NCBI RefSeq assembly: GCF_007097485.1 | Contig: NZ_VKDE01000017.1 | Coordinates: forward strand, 51,283-115,282 | Direction: 5' to 3' | Length of the DNA: 64,000 bases | Source: Carboxylicivirga sp. M1479 | GTDB taxonomy: Bacteria; Bacteroidota; Bacteroidia; Bacteroidales; Marinilabiliaceae | Shown: one piece after another, positions 1 through 8,195 of the stretch | Layout of the letters: each line of letters starts with the position of its first letter | Position numbering within the stretch: the first letter of the stretch is position 1 | Translations under genes and position numbers: made by a program | Notes under the pieces: generated by a model | Database searches by the model: none | What the model saw: the letters and a program-made list of their open reading frames with translations, nothing else | What the model was told of the DNA's origin: nothing

Positions 1-1279
1 CCAATGGGTTCGAGTAGCGCGTGATGCAGGTTTCCGTTATGTGTTGTTGGTGACAAAGCATCATGATGGCTTTTGTTTGTGGGACAGTAAATATACCGAA
101 TATGATGTGGCATCATCCCCGGTTAAAACAGATGTGGTGGCAGAAGTGGCCAAAGCCTGTCAAAAGTATGATCTTGAACTTGGGATTTATTACTCACTTT
201 GGGACCGAAATCATCCTGCTTACACAGATAAGAATCCAAATGTTTATGTTGATTATATGATTAATCAATTAACTGAATTACTGATGAATTATGGAGCTAT
301 TTGCGAATTGTGGTTTGATGGTGGATGGGATCGTGAAGTTGCTGACTGGGATTTGGATCGGGTTTACAAGTTTGTTAAGGGTATACAGCCCCACTGTGCG
401 GTTGGAGTAAATCACACCATTGAACTGGAGCCATGTTCACGAGAATTTGCACTGCCCGATTCAATGATAGTCGATAACAAATACACCTTTCAATATTTTC
501 CTGGAGATTTTCGTTTATGGGATCCCAAAATAGCACACAAGCTGGATGAAAAGCAGTACATCCATAAAGGCGAATCTTATTATTTACCGTTTGAAAACAC
601 AATTTGTTTAAGTAAAAGATGGAATTGGTTTCAAAAGGATGACTTCAGACCTGTTAGGGAACTGGATGAACTAGAAGAATTGTTTTATTGGTGTACCGAT
701 AATGGTAACACCCTTGTTATGAATGTTCCGCCTGATAATACAGGACGTATAAGAGAGCATGAGGTCAATGCAATTATTGCTTTAGGACTGCGGCTAAATA
801 TAGAAAAAGGAAAACCATTACCTCGTAATGGTAAATTTATTTCTCTTAAAGCAACAGTATCTGCATCATCTATTATAAATGATGATGAGGTCATGTTTGG
901 AGCTCAATTAGCTGTTGATGGAGGTATGCAAACGAGATGGGCTGCTTCTGATACATTATCGATATTGGAAATTAATCTTGATCCGAAGAAGCCGTTTAAT
1001 AAAATTTCAATATTTGAATTTCAGGATAGTAAAGACGGAGGGGATGGCTTCTCGAATTATCGAATAAACAGGATTCAGTCTTACTCTATTGAAATTTTTA
1101 AGAATAAAGAATGGCAAACTATATACATGGATGATAAGTCAATGGGAGATTGCAAGGTGATTCGATTTCCCTATTCCTATCAAACATCAAAACTTCGGTT
1201 TCGAGTTCTGAAGGCAACTGCTCCTCCTTCCATTTATGAGATTAACGTGATTCAATCGGATACTAAAGGTTACTTTTGA
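1..1279 (+). CDS. Alpha-L-fucosidase (GH29), 5' end outside window
   Basis: A retaining exo-glycosidase that would release alpha-L-fucose from polysaccharides or glycans, probably in the periplasm or at the surface. The frame is open from base 2, so the gene begins upstream of the window; the first Met-like codon (GTG at 41) lies inside the conserved KHHDGFCLW core and is not a start. The ELWFDGG motif carries the expected GH29 nucleophile Asp (codon at 317). The last roughly 130 residues resemble an F5/8-type (discoidin-like, CBM32-like) domain, a common GH29 appendage. The signal peptide, if any, is not visible. No susC/susD pair is in view, so membership of a fucan or fucosylated-glycan utilisation locus to the left is inference. 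The acid/base residue is poorly conserved in the family and I do not assign it. Confidence 0.93.
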   Translation, partial: QWVRVARDAGFRYVLLVTKHHDGFCLWDSKYTEYDVASSPVKTDVVAEVAKACQKYDLELGIYYSLWDRNHPAYTDKNPNVYVDYMINQLTELLMNYGAICELWFDGGWDREVADWDLDRVYKFVKGIQPHCAVGVNHTIELEPCSREFALPDSMIVDNKYTFQYFPGDFRLWDPKIAHKLDEKQYIHKGESYYLPFENTICLSKRWNWFQKDDFRPVRELDELEELFYWCTDNGNTLVMNVPPDNTGRIREHEVNAIIALGLRLNIEKGKPLPRNGKFISLKATVSASSIINDDEVMFGAQLAVDGGMQTRWAASDTLSILEINLDPKKPFNKISIFEFQDSKDGGDGFSNYRINRIQSYSIEIFKNKEWQTIYMDDKSMGDCKVIRFPYSYQTSKLRFRVLKATAPPSIYEINVIQSDTKGYF

Positions 1280-2237
1280 TTTGTCATAATTGTTTCAGAT
1301 AGGGAGCGTTCATGGTGTATTTCGCATTGAATTGATTTATTGAAATTTGGATGTTCGTAAAATTAAAAGAAAGTCGCTTCTCCAACCCTTACTCCAAGCC
1401 TCAAATTGATATGGTAGATCTGTTTTAAATCTGCCAATATATTTTGTTCTCACACTACGTGGATTGCACAATTAAGCTTCAATATTGGGAGTGTAATTTT
1501 GTTTAAAGTCTATTTTAATAGGATTGCTACAAGGAGTTTAGGCAATAATAGTTTTGTTATTCATGGAGGCAGAACATAAAATGTATGATTTACCCTCTTT
1601 GTTTTCATTAAGTATTAAAGACTGATTTAATTTCATATCTTACCAAGGCAGTTTCTCGAATATTTGTCTTAAATACCACATATGAACAGAACCAGGAAAA
1701 ACCAATCGGAAAATCGACTATTGCACTTTACTTCTTTGTGTTGTAGTCTCCTATTAATCAGCGTTAAAATCTTCAATAATTAGCGACCAATCAAGCATTG
1801 CACGCACGTGCAATACGATCTTAAAACTAAAAAATAAATTCTAATATTACGCACTTAAAACAATAGATCTGCGCATTTTTTAATAAATCTGAGTCAGTTT
1901 CTGGATATGACATTCTATTACAGTCTCAGTTGAACGTTCGTTTCGTTGAATCACCTTAATCGCTCGTAATATTAACATTGGTTCCTACGACATATTGTAT
2001 TATGGAAATTGTTAATCTACCGTATCAATAAGCAATCAACATGTTATTGATTGAACCAGCAATGTAGTCAACGAATTTAAATTTAATGGATATGTATAAA
2101 TATTCTAATTAGCTATGATTCAAAGTGTAATTACCAAACAATGACCGCTTAGTAAACTATTGATGGCATTCAACAAGCGCGCAATAGTGAGAATGATTTC
2201 CATTTTTGCGCGCTGTAAACTATTATTTTACGCATTT
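1280..2237. other. Intergenic accessory stretch without a supported gene
   Basis: About 960 bases between the fucosidase and the first integrase with stops in all frames and no ORF I would defend. It holds a perfect 7-bp inverted repeat with a 4-base loop at 1797-1814 and a perfect 9-bp inverted repeat (AGCGCGCAA at 2176-2184, its complement at 2206-2214) just past the end of the integrase gene. A CGCATTTTT(T)AATA word occurs at about 1874 and again near 2231. The composition is AT-rich, like decayed mobile-element DNA. No tRNA or transposase remnant was recognised. Confidence 0.5.
2176..2214. repeat. 9-bp inverted repeat downstream of integrase
   Basis: The arms AGCGCGCAA and TTGCGCGCT are perfect complements separated by 21 bases. 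It lies 24 bases past the integrase stop. It could be a transcript-end hairpin, but there is no T-run on the integrase strand, or a protein-binding dyad of the element. Its role is unknown. Confidence 0.45.
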
Positions 2238-3452
2238 TTAATACAAATCCTTAATCTTCTCCATATTTTTTTGAATCAAAGCTTCTGTTGTTCTGGCATA
2301 ACGCTGAGTCATTTTTGTGCTGGAATGGCCTAAGGTTTTTGATACAACTTCCAAAGGCATATTATTTTCCAAAGCAACTGTTGTAGCAAAAGTATGCCTG
2401 GCCGTATGGGTTGATATGGGTTTATCAATACCGCATATTATTCCAATTTCTTTCAAATAGGCGTTCATTTTTTGATTGCTGAGAACGGGGAGAACTGCAC
2501 CTTTTTCAATAAGTTCTGGTTCGTATTCATACTTGGCCATTAGCTTTTTAGCAGCCTTTATAACAAAGATGGTACTCATCTGGTCGGTTTTGGTGCGTTT
2601 TTTATGAATCCAGGTAATTCCGTTTCCATCCGTTGTAATATGTTCACGTTTTAGTGACTTGGCATCGGAGAAAGCCAATCCGGTAAAACAACAAAAGACA
2701 AAAACATCACGAACCTGCCGTAAGCGTTCTATGCTTATTTCTTTATTAATTAGGGTATTCAACTCATCTTTAGTGAGATATACTGCATCAACAGGTTTTA
2801 GTTTGAATTTAATGGTCGCAAAAGGGTCTTTCTTTATCAAACCATTGGCCAGTGTAATGCGTACTATCTTTTTAAAGTTCTTCAGGTATTTGATAGCGGT
2901 ATTATGGGCACATTTACGTTCTGTTTTTAAGTAAAGCTCATAATTACGAACAAACTGGTGATTTAAGTCTTCCAAAGCCATGTCTTCTCGTTGATACTGC
3001 CAACGAATAAAGTCTTTTGTGTGCATGTAAGAAGTCTCGTAACGCTGAATAGTGTCTGGTGCGAAATCAATACCAATTAGTTTCCTGGCATTGTCATTAT
3101 GTTCTTGGAAAACTTTCAGTATAGTTAGCCTCGTTTCTTTTTTACCAACTAATTTTTCCTGAATAATTCGAGCAGTGACGGTTTGATTATCCAAGATCAT
3201 AAAATCAATATAGGATAATATTTTTCGTTGATATTGATCGATGAATTCATTGAGTTCTAAAATTTCCGGGCTTCGGCCTTTAGCTCTGTCCTTTTTGTCA
3301 TTCCAATTATTAGGATTGACATGTTTTTTTAGTGAGAACTCTGTTCTTTCCTTATTAATAGTGATTCTAACAAAGATTGTTGCATCTCCACTTTTGGTAA
3401 GTTTTGTTCTTTTAATGAAGAACAGGATTTTGACATTTTCAAGTCCACTCAT
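2238..3452 (-). CDS. Tyrosine recombinase/integrase, Bacteroidetes type
   Basis: A site-specific recombinase of about 404 residues that would insert and excise an integrative element. It has an N-terminal arm-binding domain (around residues 1-85, beginning with a VKILFFIKR strand), a SAM-like core-binding domain and a C-terminal catalytic domain with HTARH, LGHSS and the nucleophile in QRYAR. The usual first catalytic Arg (TGLR) is Ala here (FTGLAFSD); this absence is known for Bacteroidetes integrases such as IntDOT. I chose the ATG at 3452 because the protein then starts with the conserved MSGLENVKI-like N-terminus; 31 further upstream codons are open but look non-coding. It lies 250 bases from a tRNA-Ser 3' remnant and is followed by a second integrase upstream. 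No other element genes (mobilisation, excisionase) are visible beside it. Confidence 0.92.
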   Translation of the reverse strand: MSGLENVKILFFIKRTKLTKSGDATIFVRITINKERTEFSLKKHVNPNNWNDKKDRAKGRSPEILELNEFIDQYQRKILSYIDFMILDNQTVTARIIQEKLVGKKETRLTILKVFQEHNDNARKLIGIDFAPDTIQRYETSYMHTKDFIRWQYQREDMALEDLNHQFVRNYELYLKTERKCAHNTAIKYLKNFKKIVRITLANGLIKKDPFATIKFKLKPVDAVYLTKDELNTLINKEISIERLRQVRDVFVFCCFTGLAFSDAKSLKREHITTDGNGITWIHKKRTKTDQMSTIFVIKAAKKLMAKYEYEPELIEKGAVLPVLSNQKMNAYLKEIGIICGIDKPISTHTARHTFATTVALENNMPLEVVSKTLGHSSTKMTQRYARTTEALIQKNMEKIKDLY

Positions 3453-3641
3453 AATGATAAATTTTAGTGTTAAAATTATTTCTATGAGTCCATTTTCGAA
3501 CGATTCAAAACCGAGTAATAGAGCGCAATGTAGCGTGATTAACAACTGCTAATCGAGGATTTTTTCAGAGGAAATTAAGTCCTCGATAAGTCCGCTCAAA
3601 AACTGCGTTTTTTTGCATCTTTTTGCAAAATATTGCGCATT

Positions 3642-3677
3642 AAAAAACCCTGTAAGTGTTGACTTACAGGGTTTTTC
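3642..3677 (-). terminator. tRNA-type terminator hairpin
   Basis: A 12-bp perfect stem (AACCCTGTAAGT at 3646-3657 with its complement at 3662-3673) flanked by A and T runs. It sits immediately 3' of the tRNA-Ser remnant. Very similar CTGTAA...TTACAG hairpins follow both intact tRNA-Arg genes in this window, so it is probably the native terminator of the original tRNA-Ser gene. Confidence 0.75.
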
Positions 3678-3699
3678 TTAAAATTGCTTTCGCTATCAG

Positions 3700-3741
3700 C
3701 GGAGAGAGAGGGATTCGAACCCTCGGTACCTGAAATGTACC
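3700..3741 (-). other. tRNA-Ser 3'-end remnant, putative attachment site
   Basis: Read on the minus strand, it shows a perfect 5-bp T stem with the TTCGAAT loop (3708-3724), then TCTCTCC acceptor bases and a G discriminator at 3700, exactly as in the 3' half of Bacteroidetes tRNA-Ser. A possible variable-arm stem (GGTAC/GTACC) lies at 3725-3741. There is no matching 5' acceptor (GGAGAGA), D arm or anticodon arm in the following 100 bases, so this is not a whole tRNA. A displaced tRNA 3' end next to integrases is the classic scar of integration into a tRNA gene. Which of the two integrases made it cannot be told. Confidence 0.7.
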
Positions 3742-3864
3742 ATTTTAGAGATTAAATATTTGGGTTTTTATCAAACTTAGAGAACCTGTCATAATATGTT
3801 ATTTATTTGATATTAGTGAGTTGATAATCAGGCTGTGAAAGCTATTTTAACGTCACGGAGGATA

Positions 3865-5136
3865 TTAGCTTGATTTCATAATGGAATTTGCCATAGTCGT
3901 TTCATAAGTGTCCGTATTTAATTTGTTTCGAAGCGTATTCATATCTTCGCCAATCTTATTTTCAAGTACCTTAGCATAAATTTGGGTAGTAGATATTTTA
4001 TTGTGACCAAGAACCTTGCTTACCGTTTCTATTGGAACACCATTACTTAATGTAACAGTTGTTGCAAAGGTGTGTCTCGCCATATGAAAGGTGAGGTTTT
4101 TATTAATTTCACAAATGTCAGCAAGTTCTTTCAAATAAGCATTAAGTTTCTGATTCGATGGAACAGGGAATAATTTATTTTTTAATTCTGAAATTGGATG
4201 GTGTTTATATTTTTGTAGTAATTCAGTCGCTAGTGGTAATAATGGAATTTGAAGTAAAGAGTCCGTTTTTTTACGCGAACTATGAATCCATTGGTTACCA
4301 TCTATTCCAATAATTATGTTGTTAGTTGTTAAAGCTTTGATGTCACTGTAAGCTAGGCCAGTATAACAAGAGAAAAGAAAAAGATCCTTAACTATTTGTA
4401 AGCGCTCAAAAGAAAAATTTTTAGTTTCAATTTTAAAAAGTTCATCTTTAGATAAAAAGGTACGTTTACTCTTTTTATAGCATATTTTATAAAATTTAAA
4501 CGGATCATTTTCAATCCATTCAAGCTTAATAGCAAGATTTATTAGCGTTCTTAAGCGGGCCAAGTGCTTCATTATACTGTTATGAGCCAATTTTCTAATG
4601 GCTTGTTCTGGAGGTTGATATTTCCTCAAGAATGCTTCAAAATCAGTTATAAACCGATAATCTATTTTCTTTAAATAAATATCATTTGATTTGTTAAGTT
4701 CAAATAAGAATGCAACTAAATATTTTTTAGTCGTTTTGTAATGTTTTAAAGTACCGATTTCCAATGTGTTTTTTTGCGTATCGTAATGATATGCAATAAG
4801 GGAAAGAAGAGAATGTTGTTTATCGTCAGTTCCCATGAACTTTCGTTGTATCATTGCAGGTAGTATAAAGTCTTCTTCTAGTCTAATCTCTTGATAAATA
4901 CACATTAGTTTAGTCTTTATCTGTTCAAGCATGAAATTATTTGTCTTTGCTTTAATGGAAGAGCCTTTGAAGTGCCCTTTTTTAGGATCCCACTCTGATT
5001 TTAAGGTTTTTAAGTTACTTGTAAAATCAGATCGTAGACCATTAGCAGTAATCCGAATGTAGATTGTTCCCGATGTTTTACTTTTTCTTTTTGAACGATA
5101 AAAGAAAAGAATTGCAAATGTTTGTTGGTTGATCAT
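3865..5136 (-). CDS. Tyrosine recombinase/integrase, Bacteroidetes type
   Basis: A second site-specific recombinase (423 residues), clearly related to the one at 2238-3452 but diverged. The order is arm-binding N-terminus with ILFFYRSKRKS, SAM-like core-binding region, and catalytic domain with HMARH, LGHNK and QIYAK carrying the nucleophilic Tyr. Again the first catalytic Arg is replaced (YTGLAYSD), as known for this clade. It reads away from tRNA-Arg(ACG), whose 3' end is about 290 bases upstream of the start; integrases commonly lie next to the tRNA they target, but no tRNA-Arg fragment is seen on the other side. The tRNA-Ser scar lies 120 bases beyond its stop. The repeated TTACACC words upstream may be binding sites. 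Confidence 0.92.
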   Translation of the reverse strand: MINQQTFAILFFYRSKRKSKTSGTIYIRITANGLRSDFTSNLKTLKSEWDPKKGHFKGSSIKAKTNNFMLEQIKTKLMCIYQEIRLEEDFILPAMIQRKFMGTDDKQHSLLSLIAYHYDTQKNTLEIGTLKHYKTTKKYLVAFLFELNKSNDIYLKKIDYRFITDFEAFLRKYQPPEQAIRKLAHNSIMKHLARLRTLINLAIKLEWIENDPFKFYKICYKKSKRTFLSKDELFKIETKNFSFERLQIVKDLFLFSCYTGLAYSDIKALTTNNIIIGIDGNQWIHSSRKKTDSLLQIPLLPLATELLQKYKHHPISELKNKLFPVPSNQKLNAYLKELADICEINKNLTFHMARHTFATTVTLSNGVPIETVSKVLGHNKISTTQIYAKVLENKIGEDMNTLRNKLNTDTYETTMANSIMKSS

Positions 5137-5277
5137 GATAAGTAATTTTTAAAATTAATACCAGGTCTCTACGAAGAAAGACCACTAATCTTGACCAAAA
5201 GACACTTAATAGTACCAGATAATAATATTTGCTCAATCACCCTCAAGCCTTTTTAGAATAACGGTTTGAAGTCTATC

Positions 5278-5325
5278 CGGTGTAACACAAGTTAAATAAA
5301 AATAGGTTACACCGAATTTTACACC
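5278..5325. repeat. Three TTACACC/GGTGTAA repeats upstream of integrase
   Basis: A perfect 9-bp inverted pair (CGGTGTAAC at 5278-5286, GTTACACCG at 5306-5314) is followed by a third copy of TTTACACC at 5318-5325. They lie between the integrase start and tRNA-Arg, a place where integrase arm sites or an operator would be expected. The function is inferred from position only. Confidence 0.45.
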
Positions 5326-5372
5326 AGAGAATTGGTTTTATATGTAGCCATTTGTTAATCGTTAAAAACAAA

Positions 5373-5404
5373 AAGGCCTGTAAATCAAGTGATTCACAAG
5401 CCTT
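5373..5404 (-). terminator. Terminator of tRNA-Arg(ACG)
   Basis: An imperfect 15-bp hairpin with an AG loop (AAGGCCTGTAAATCA pairing with the right arm ending in GCCTT), 25 bases past the 3' end of the tRNA on the same strand. Its core matches the hairpin after tRNA-Arg(TCT). Confidence 0.75.
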
Positions 5405-5429
5405 TGTTATTGTTTGTTACGTTAAAACG

Positions 5430-5503
5430 TGATCCCGGCAGGACTCGAACCTGCAACCTCTGCGGCCGTAACGCAGTGCTCTATCCAATTAAGCTACGGA
5501 ACC
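5430..5503 (-). tRNA. tRNA-Arg (anticodon ACG)
   Basis: A 74-nt cloverleaf. The acceptor pairs GGTTCCG with CGGGATC (two G-U wobbles), the anticodon stem CTGCG/CGCAG encloses the loop TTACGGC, giving ACG, and the T loop is TTCGAGT. A is the discriminator and CCA is not encoded. It reads CGN arginine codons after inosine modification. Confidence 0.96.
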
Positions 5504-5660
5504 ATTTAGGTTGATTTGTGAACCATTGTTCTCAAATGCGGTGCAAAGAAAAGCTATTTACTTGTAATTACCAAACCCAAATGAGCCAATTAATACAATA
5601 AATTAGGTGGTTTGAGCTATATGAACGTGTAAGTTTTTGGTTATTAATTGATAGATAATA

Positions 5661-5711
5661 AAAAAAGGATTACAACTTTTTTGTTTGTAGTAAACATCAA
5701 GTGTAATCCTT
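5661..5711 (-). terminator. Probable terminator of the M13 peptidase gene
   Basis: AAGGATTACA (5665-5674) pairs perfectly with 5702-5711 around a 27-base loop. On the minus strand the hairpin is followed by a T-rich tract. It is 50 bases past the peptidase stop. Confidence 0.5.
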
Positions 5712-5760
5712 CTATTTTGTTAGTGTAAACTCGATTTAAGTAAGTCTACTTTTAATCATC

Positions 5761-7803
5761 TTACCAAATACTGGCCCTGTTTTCGGGTGCTATAAATAAT
5801 GCTGCGTTGGCATCAAGATTAAAAGCATCGTAAAACTGTTGTAAATTGGGTAGTGGACCATTTACACGATTAACACCCAAGGAGTGCACATCAACTTTAG
5901 TTAAGCGTAAAATCTCTTTATCACGGATGTTTTGTGCCCAAACACGCGAATAGCCTAAAAAGAAGCGTTGTTCATCGGTAAAACCATCAATGTCGGCTAC
6001 CTCGCCTTTATCTTTAATAGAATTCTGGTAAGCTTGGTACGAGATGGCTAAACCTCCAAGATCGGCAATGTTTTCGCCTAATGATAATTCTCCATCGGCA
6101 TAGGTACCTTCAAGTACTTCGATTTCATTAAACTGATCTACTAGCAATTTTGTACGTGCATTAAATAGCTCAGAGTCCTCATCAGTCCACCATGTTTGAA
6201 GATTACCATCTTTTCCGTATAATCGACCTTTATCGTCAAATCCATGGGTCATTTCGTGACCAATTACTACTCCAATAGCGCCATAATTAACTGCATCATC
6301 ACCATCTAAGTAAAAGAATGGAGGTTGTAAAATAGCAGCAGGAAATACAATTTCGTTACCCACAGGACTGTAGTATGCATTTACTGTTTGCGGAGACATA
6401 TGCCACTCTTCTTTATCAACTGCTTGCCCAATTTTTGACATGTCGTGTGCGAAGTCAAATTGATTACTAACTAATACATTTTTAAGGTAAGAGTCAGCAT
6501 AAATATTTAACTCAGAATAATCACGCCATTTACTAGGATATCCGATTTTAACACGTATGGCAGCTAACTTTTCATGAGCAGCTTTTTTTGTTTCATCACT
6601 CATCCATTCTAATTGATCAATACGCTGACCAAAAGCAATGCGCAAGTTTTCAACCAAAGCATCCATGCGTTGTTTTGCAACAGGAGGGAAGTATTTTGCA
6701 ACAAAAAGTTGGCCAACGGCTTCACCTAAAGCACTATTTGTAGAGCCTAGCACTGTTTTCCAACGAGGTTCCATCGCTTTTTTACCCGACAGTGCTTCTC
6801 CATAAAAAGCAAAATTAGCTTTCACAAAATCATCACTTAAGTACGATGCTGTTTTACGGATAATTACCGATGATAAAAAGGTTTTCCAAGTATCAATACT
6901 TTCTGTTTGGTAAAGCTCGGCAACGGCTTTAATAAATTTAGGCTGGCTCACATTGATATCACCAGGTTGAGATACGTTAATTCCATTTAAATAATCATTC
7001 CATGGAAATTCAGGTGCCATTTTATTCAAACCATCAACACTTACTTTATTATAAGTAGCATGAGGATCACGATTTTCAAGACGTGTGTTTGATACTTCTG
7101 CTAATTGTGTTTCAAATGCTAACACAGTAGTCGCCAATTGCGCAGCTTCATCCTCCGGATAAGAGCATAAGGCAAAAAGCTTGGTTAAATATTCGGTATA
7201 AGCCAAACGAAGCTTTACAGATGTTTCGTCATCTTCCAAATAGTAATCACGATCAGGCATACCCAAACCACTCTGATAAATGCCTGCAATGGTCATTTCG
7301 CTATTCTTTTGATCAGCTGAAGAATAGAAATAAAATAATGGTGTTAACTGTTGCGATTGCAGTTCAGCAATCATGTTTACCACATCGTCTTTTGTTGAAA
7401 TTGAGCTAACCTTTTTGAGCATAGCTTTAATGGGTGTATAACCCGCGTTATTAATGGATAAAGTATCCATTCCAGCTAAATAGAAGTCGCCAATTTTCTG
7501 AGACAAACTTCCTGCTTCCCCTTTGTTATTAGCAGCATTCTCAACAATTGTTTTAACCTTTTCTTTGCTTTCTTCGGCTAACTGATCAAAGCTACCGTAC
7601 CTACTTTTCTCATCAGGAAGAGGATTTTTCTTCATCCATCCGCCATTGGCATATTGATAAAAGTCTTCTCCTGGATCAACACTTAGATCCATGTCGTTTG
7701 ATGAGAAAACAGGCTTAATTAATTCATTTTGTGTTTGATTGGATTGACAGGCAGCTAGGGTTAACCCTGCTGCACAAACCAACATCAGATACTTGTTTTG
7801 CAT
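5761..7803 (-). CDS. M13 (neprilysin/PepO-like) zinc endopeptidase lipoprotein
   Basis: A zinc metallopeptidase cleaving small peptides, expected in the periplasm or at the outer membrane. The protein has about 680 residues, normal for the family. The zinc motif is GHEMTHGFDD, with the third ligand and catalytic context in GENIADLGG, and the substrate-binding NAYYSP and PAAILQPPFF segments typical of M13 are present. I start at the ATG at 7803 because it gives a lipoprotein signal peptide with lipobox LAAC directly followed by a Gln/Asn-rich tether; the longer frame to 7872 adds an unlikely N-terminus. The gene is monocistronic, divergent from the E2 gene, and ends in a hairpin near 5661-5711. 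The physiological substrates are unknown. Confidence 0.95.
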   Translation of the reverse strand: MQNKYLMLVCAAGLTLAACQSNQTQNELIKPVFSSNDMDLSVDPGEDFYQYANGGWMKKNPLPDEKSRYGSFDQLAEESKEKVKTIVENAANNKGEAGSLSQKIGDFYLAGMDTLSINNAGYTPIKAMLKKVSSISTKDDVVNMIAELQSQQLTPLFYFYSSADQKNSEMTIAGIYQSGLGMPDRDYYLEDDETSVKLRLAYTEYLTKLFALCSYPEDEAAQLATTVLAFETQLAEVSNTRLENRDPHATYNKVSVDGLNKMAPEFPWNDYLNGINVSQPGDINVSQPKFIKAVAELYQTESIDTWKTFLSSVIIRKTASYLSDDFVKANFAFYGEALSGKKAMEPRWKTVLGSTNSALGEAVGQLFVAKYFPPVAKQRMDALVENLRIAFGQRIDQLEWMSDETKKAAHEKLAAIRVKIGYPSKWRDYSELNIYADSYLKNVLVSNQFDFAHDMSKIGQAVDKEEWHMSPQTVNAYYSPVGNEIVFPAAILQPPFFYLDGDDAVNYGAIGVVIGHEMTHGFDDKGRLYGKDGNLQTWWTDEDSELFNARTKLLVDQFNEIEVLEGTYADGELSLGENIADLGGLAISYQAYQNSIKDKGEVADIDGFTDEQRFFLGYSRVWAQNIRDKEILRLTKVDVHSLGVNRVNGPLPNLQQFYDAFNLDANAALFIAPENRASIW

Positions 7804-8195
7804 AGATGTTTGTTTAATTTTTTTTGATGGTTGAAGTTCTAATTCTAAATGCCAAATAAAGTTAAAAGGCATTGCTTTACCAAAGATATTGGTATGATAG
7901 ATGTTAGATGTTGGCGGAATTGATATTTGTCATGTCGCTGTCTAAAAACATTCTTTTCCAATATTTTACAATTTAACAAAGCTATTTAAATGAGAATTTA
8001 ATGCTCTTTCCAGAATAAAAGATAAACAAATCTTAATTACGCTTGTTTGTAAAATGGATTTTGTAATGTAGAGATTGCAATTTGCCAAAAACATTTTGCT
8101 TCTAAAGATTGTTAAAAGAGCAGTATTTAGATTCGATATAAATAATAAAAAGGTCAATTTACCTTTGTTTAAAGAGAAAAAATAAATTTAAGCAT
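7804..8195. promoter_or_regulatory. Divergent intergenic region with a -7-like box for the E2 gene
   Basis: 392 bases separate the divergent M13 peptidase and E2 genes. TACCTTTG at 8160-8167 fits the Bacteroidetes -7 element TAnnTTTG and lies 28 bases before the E2 start; a clear -33 TTTG is not seen at the right distance. A 63-codon frame on the minus strand (7966-8157) has no recognisable content. Confidence 0.4.

Noticed and set aside
1797..1814. Terminator or operator at the 7-bp palindrome
   Set aside because: No gene ends or starts close by and there is no T-run; kept only as a note in the intergenic entry.
3453..3545. N-terminal extension of the first integrase
   Set aside because: The 31 extra codons look unlike any integrase N-terminus and the ATG at 3452 begins with the family's usual first strand.
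3700..3800. Complete tRNA-Ser gene on the minus strand
   Set aside because: Only the T arm, acceptor 3' strand and perhaps a variable arm are present; there is no matching 5' acceptor, D arm or anticodon arm.
7966..8157. 63-residue protein on the minus strand
   Set aside because: It lies in the divergent promoter region, has no recognisable motif and no translation signals.
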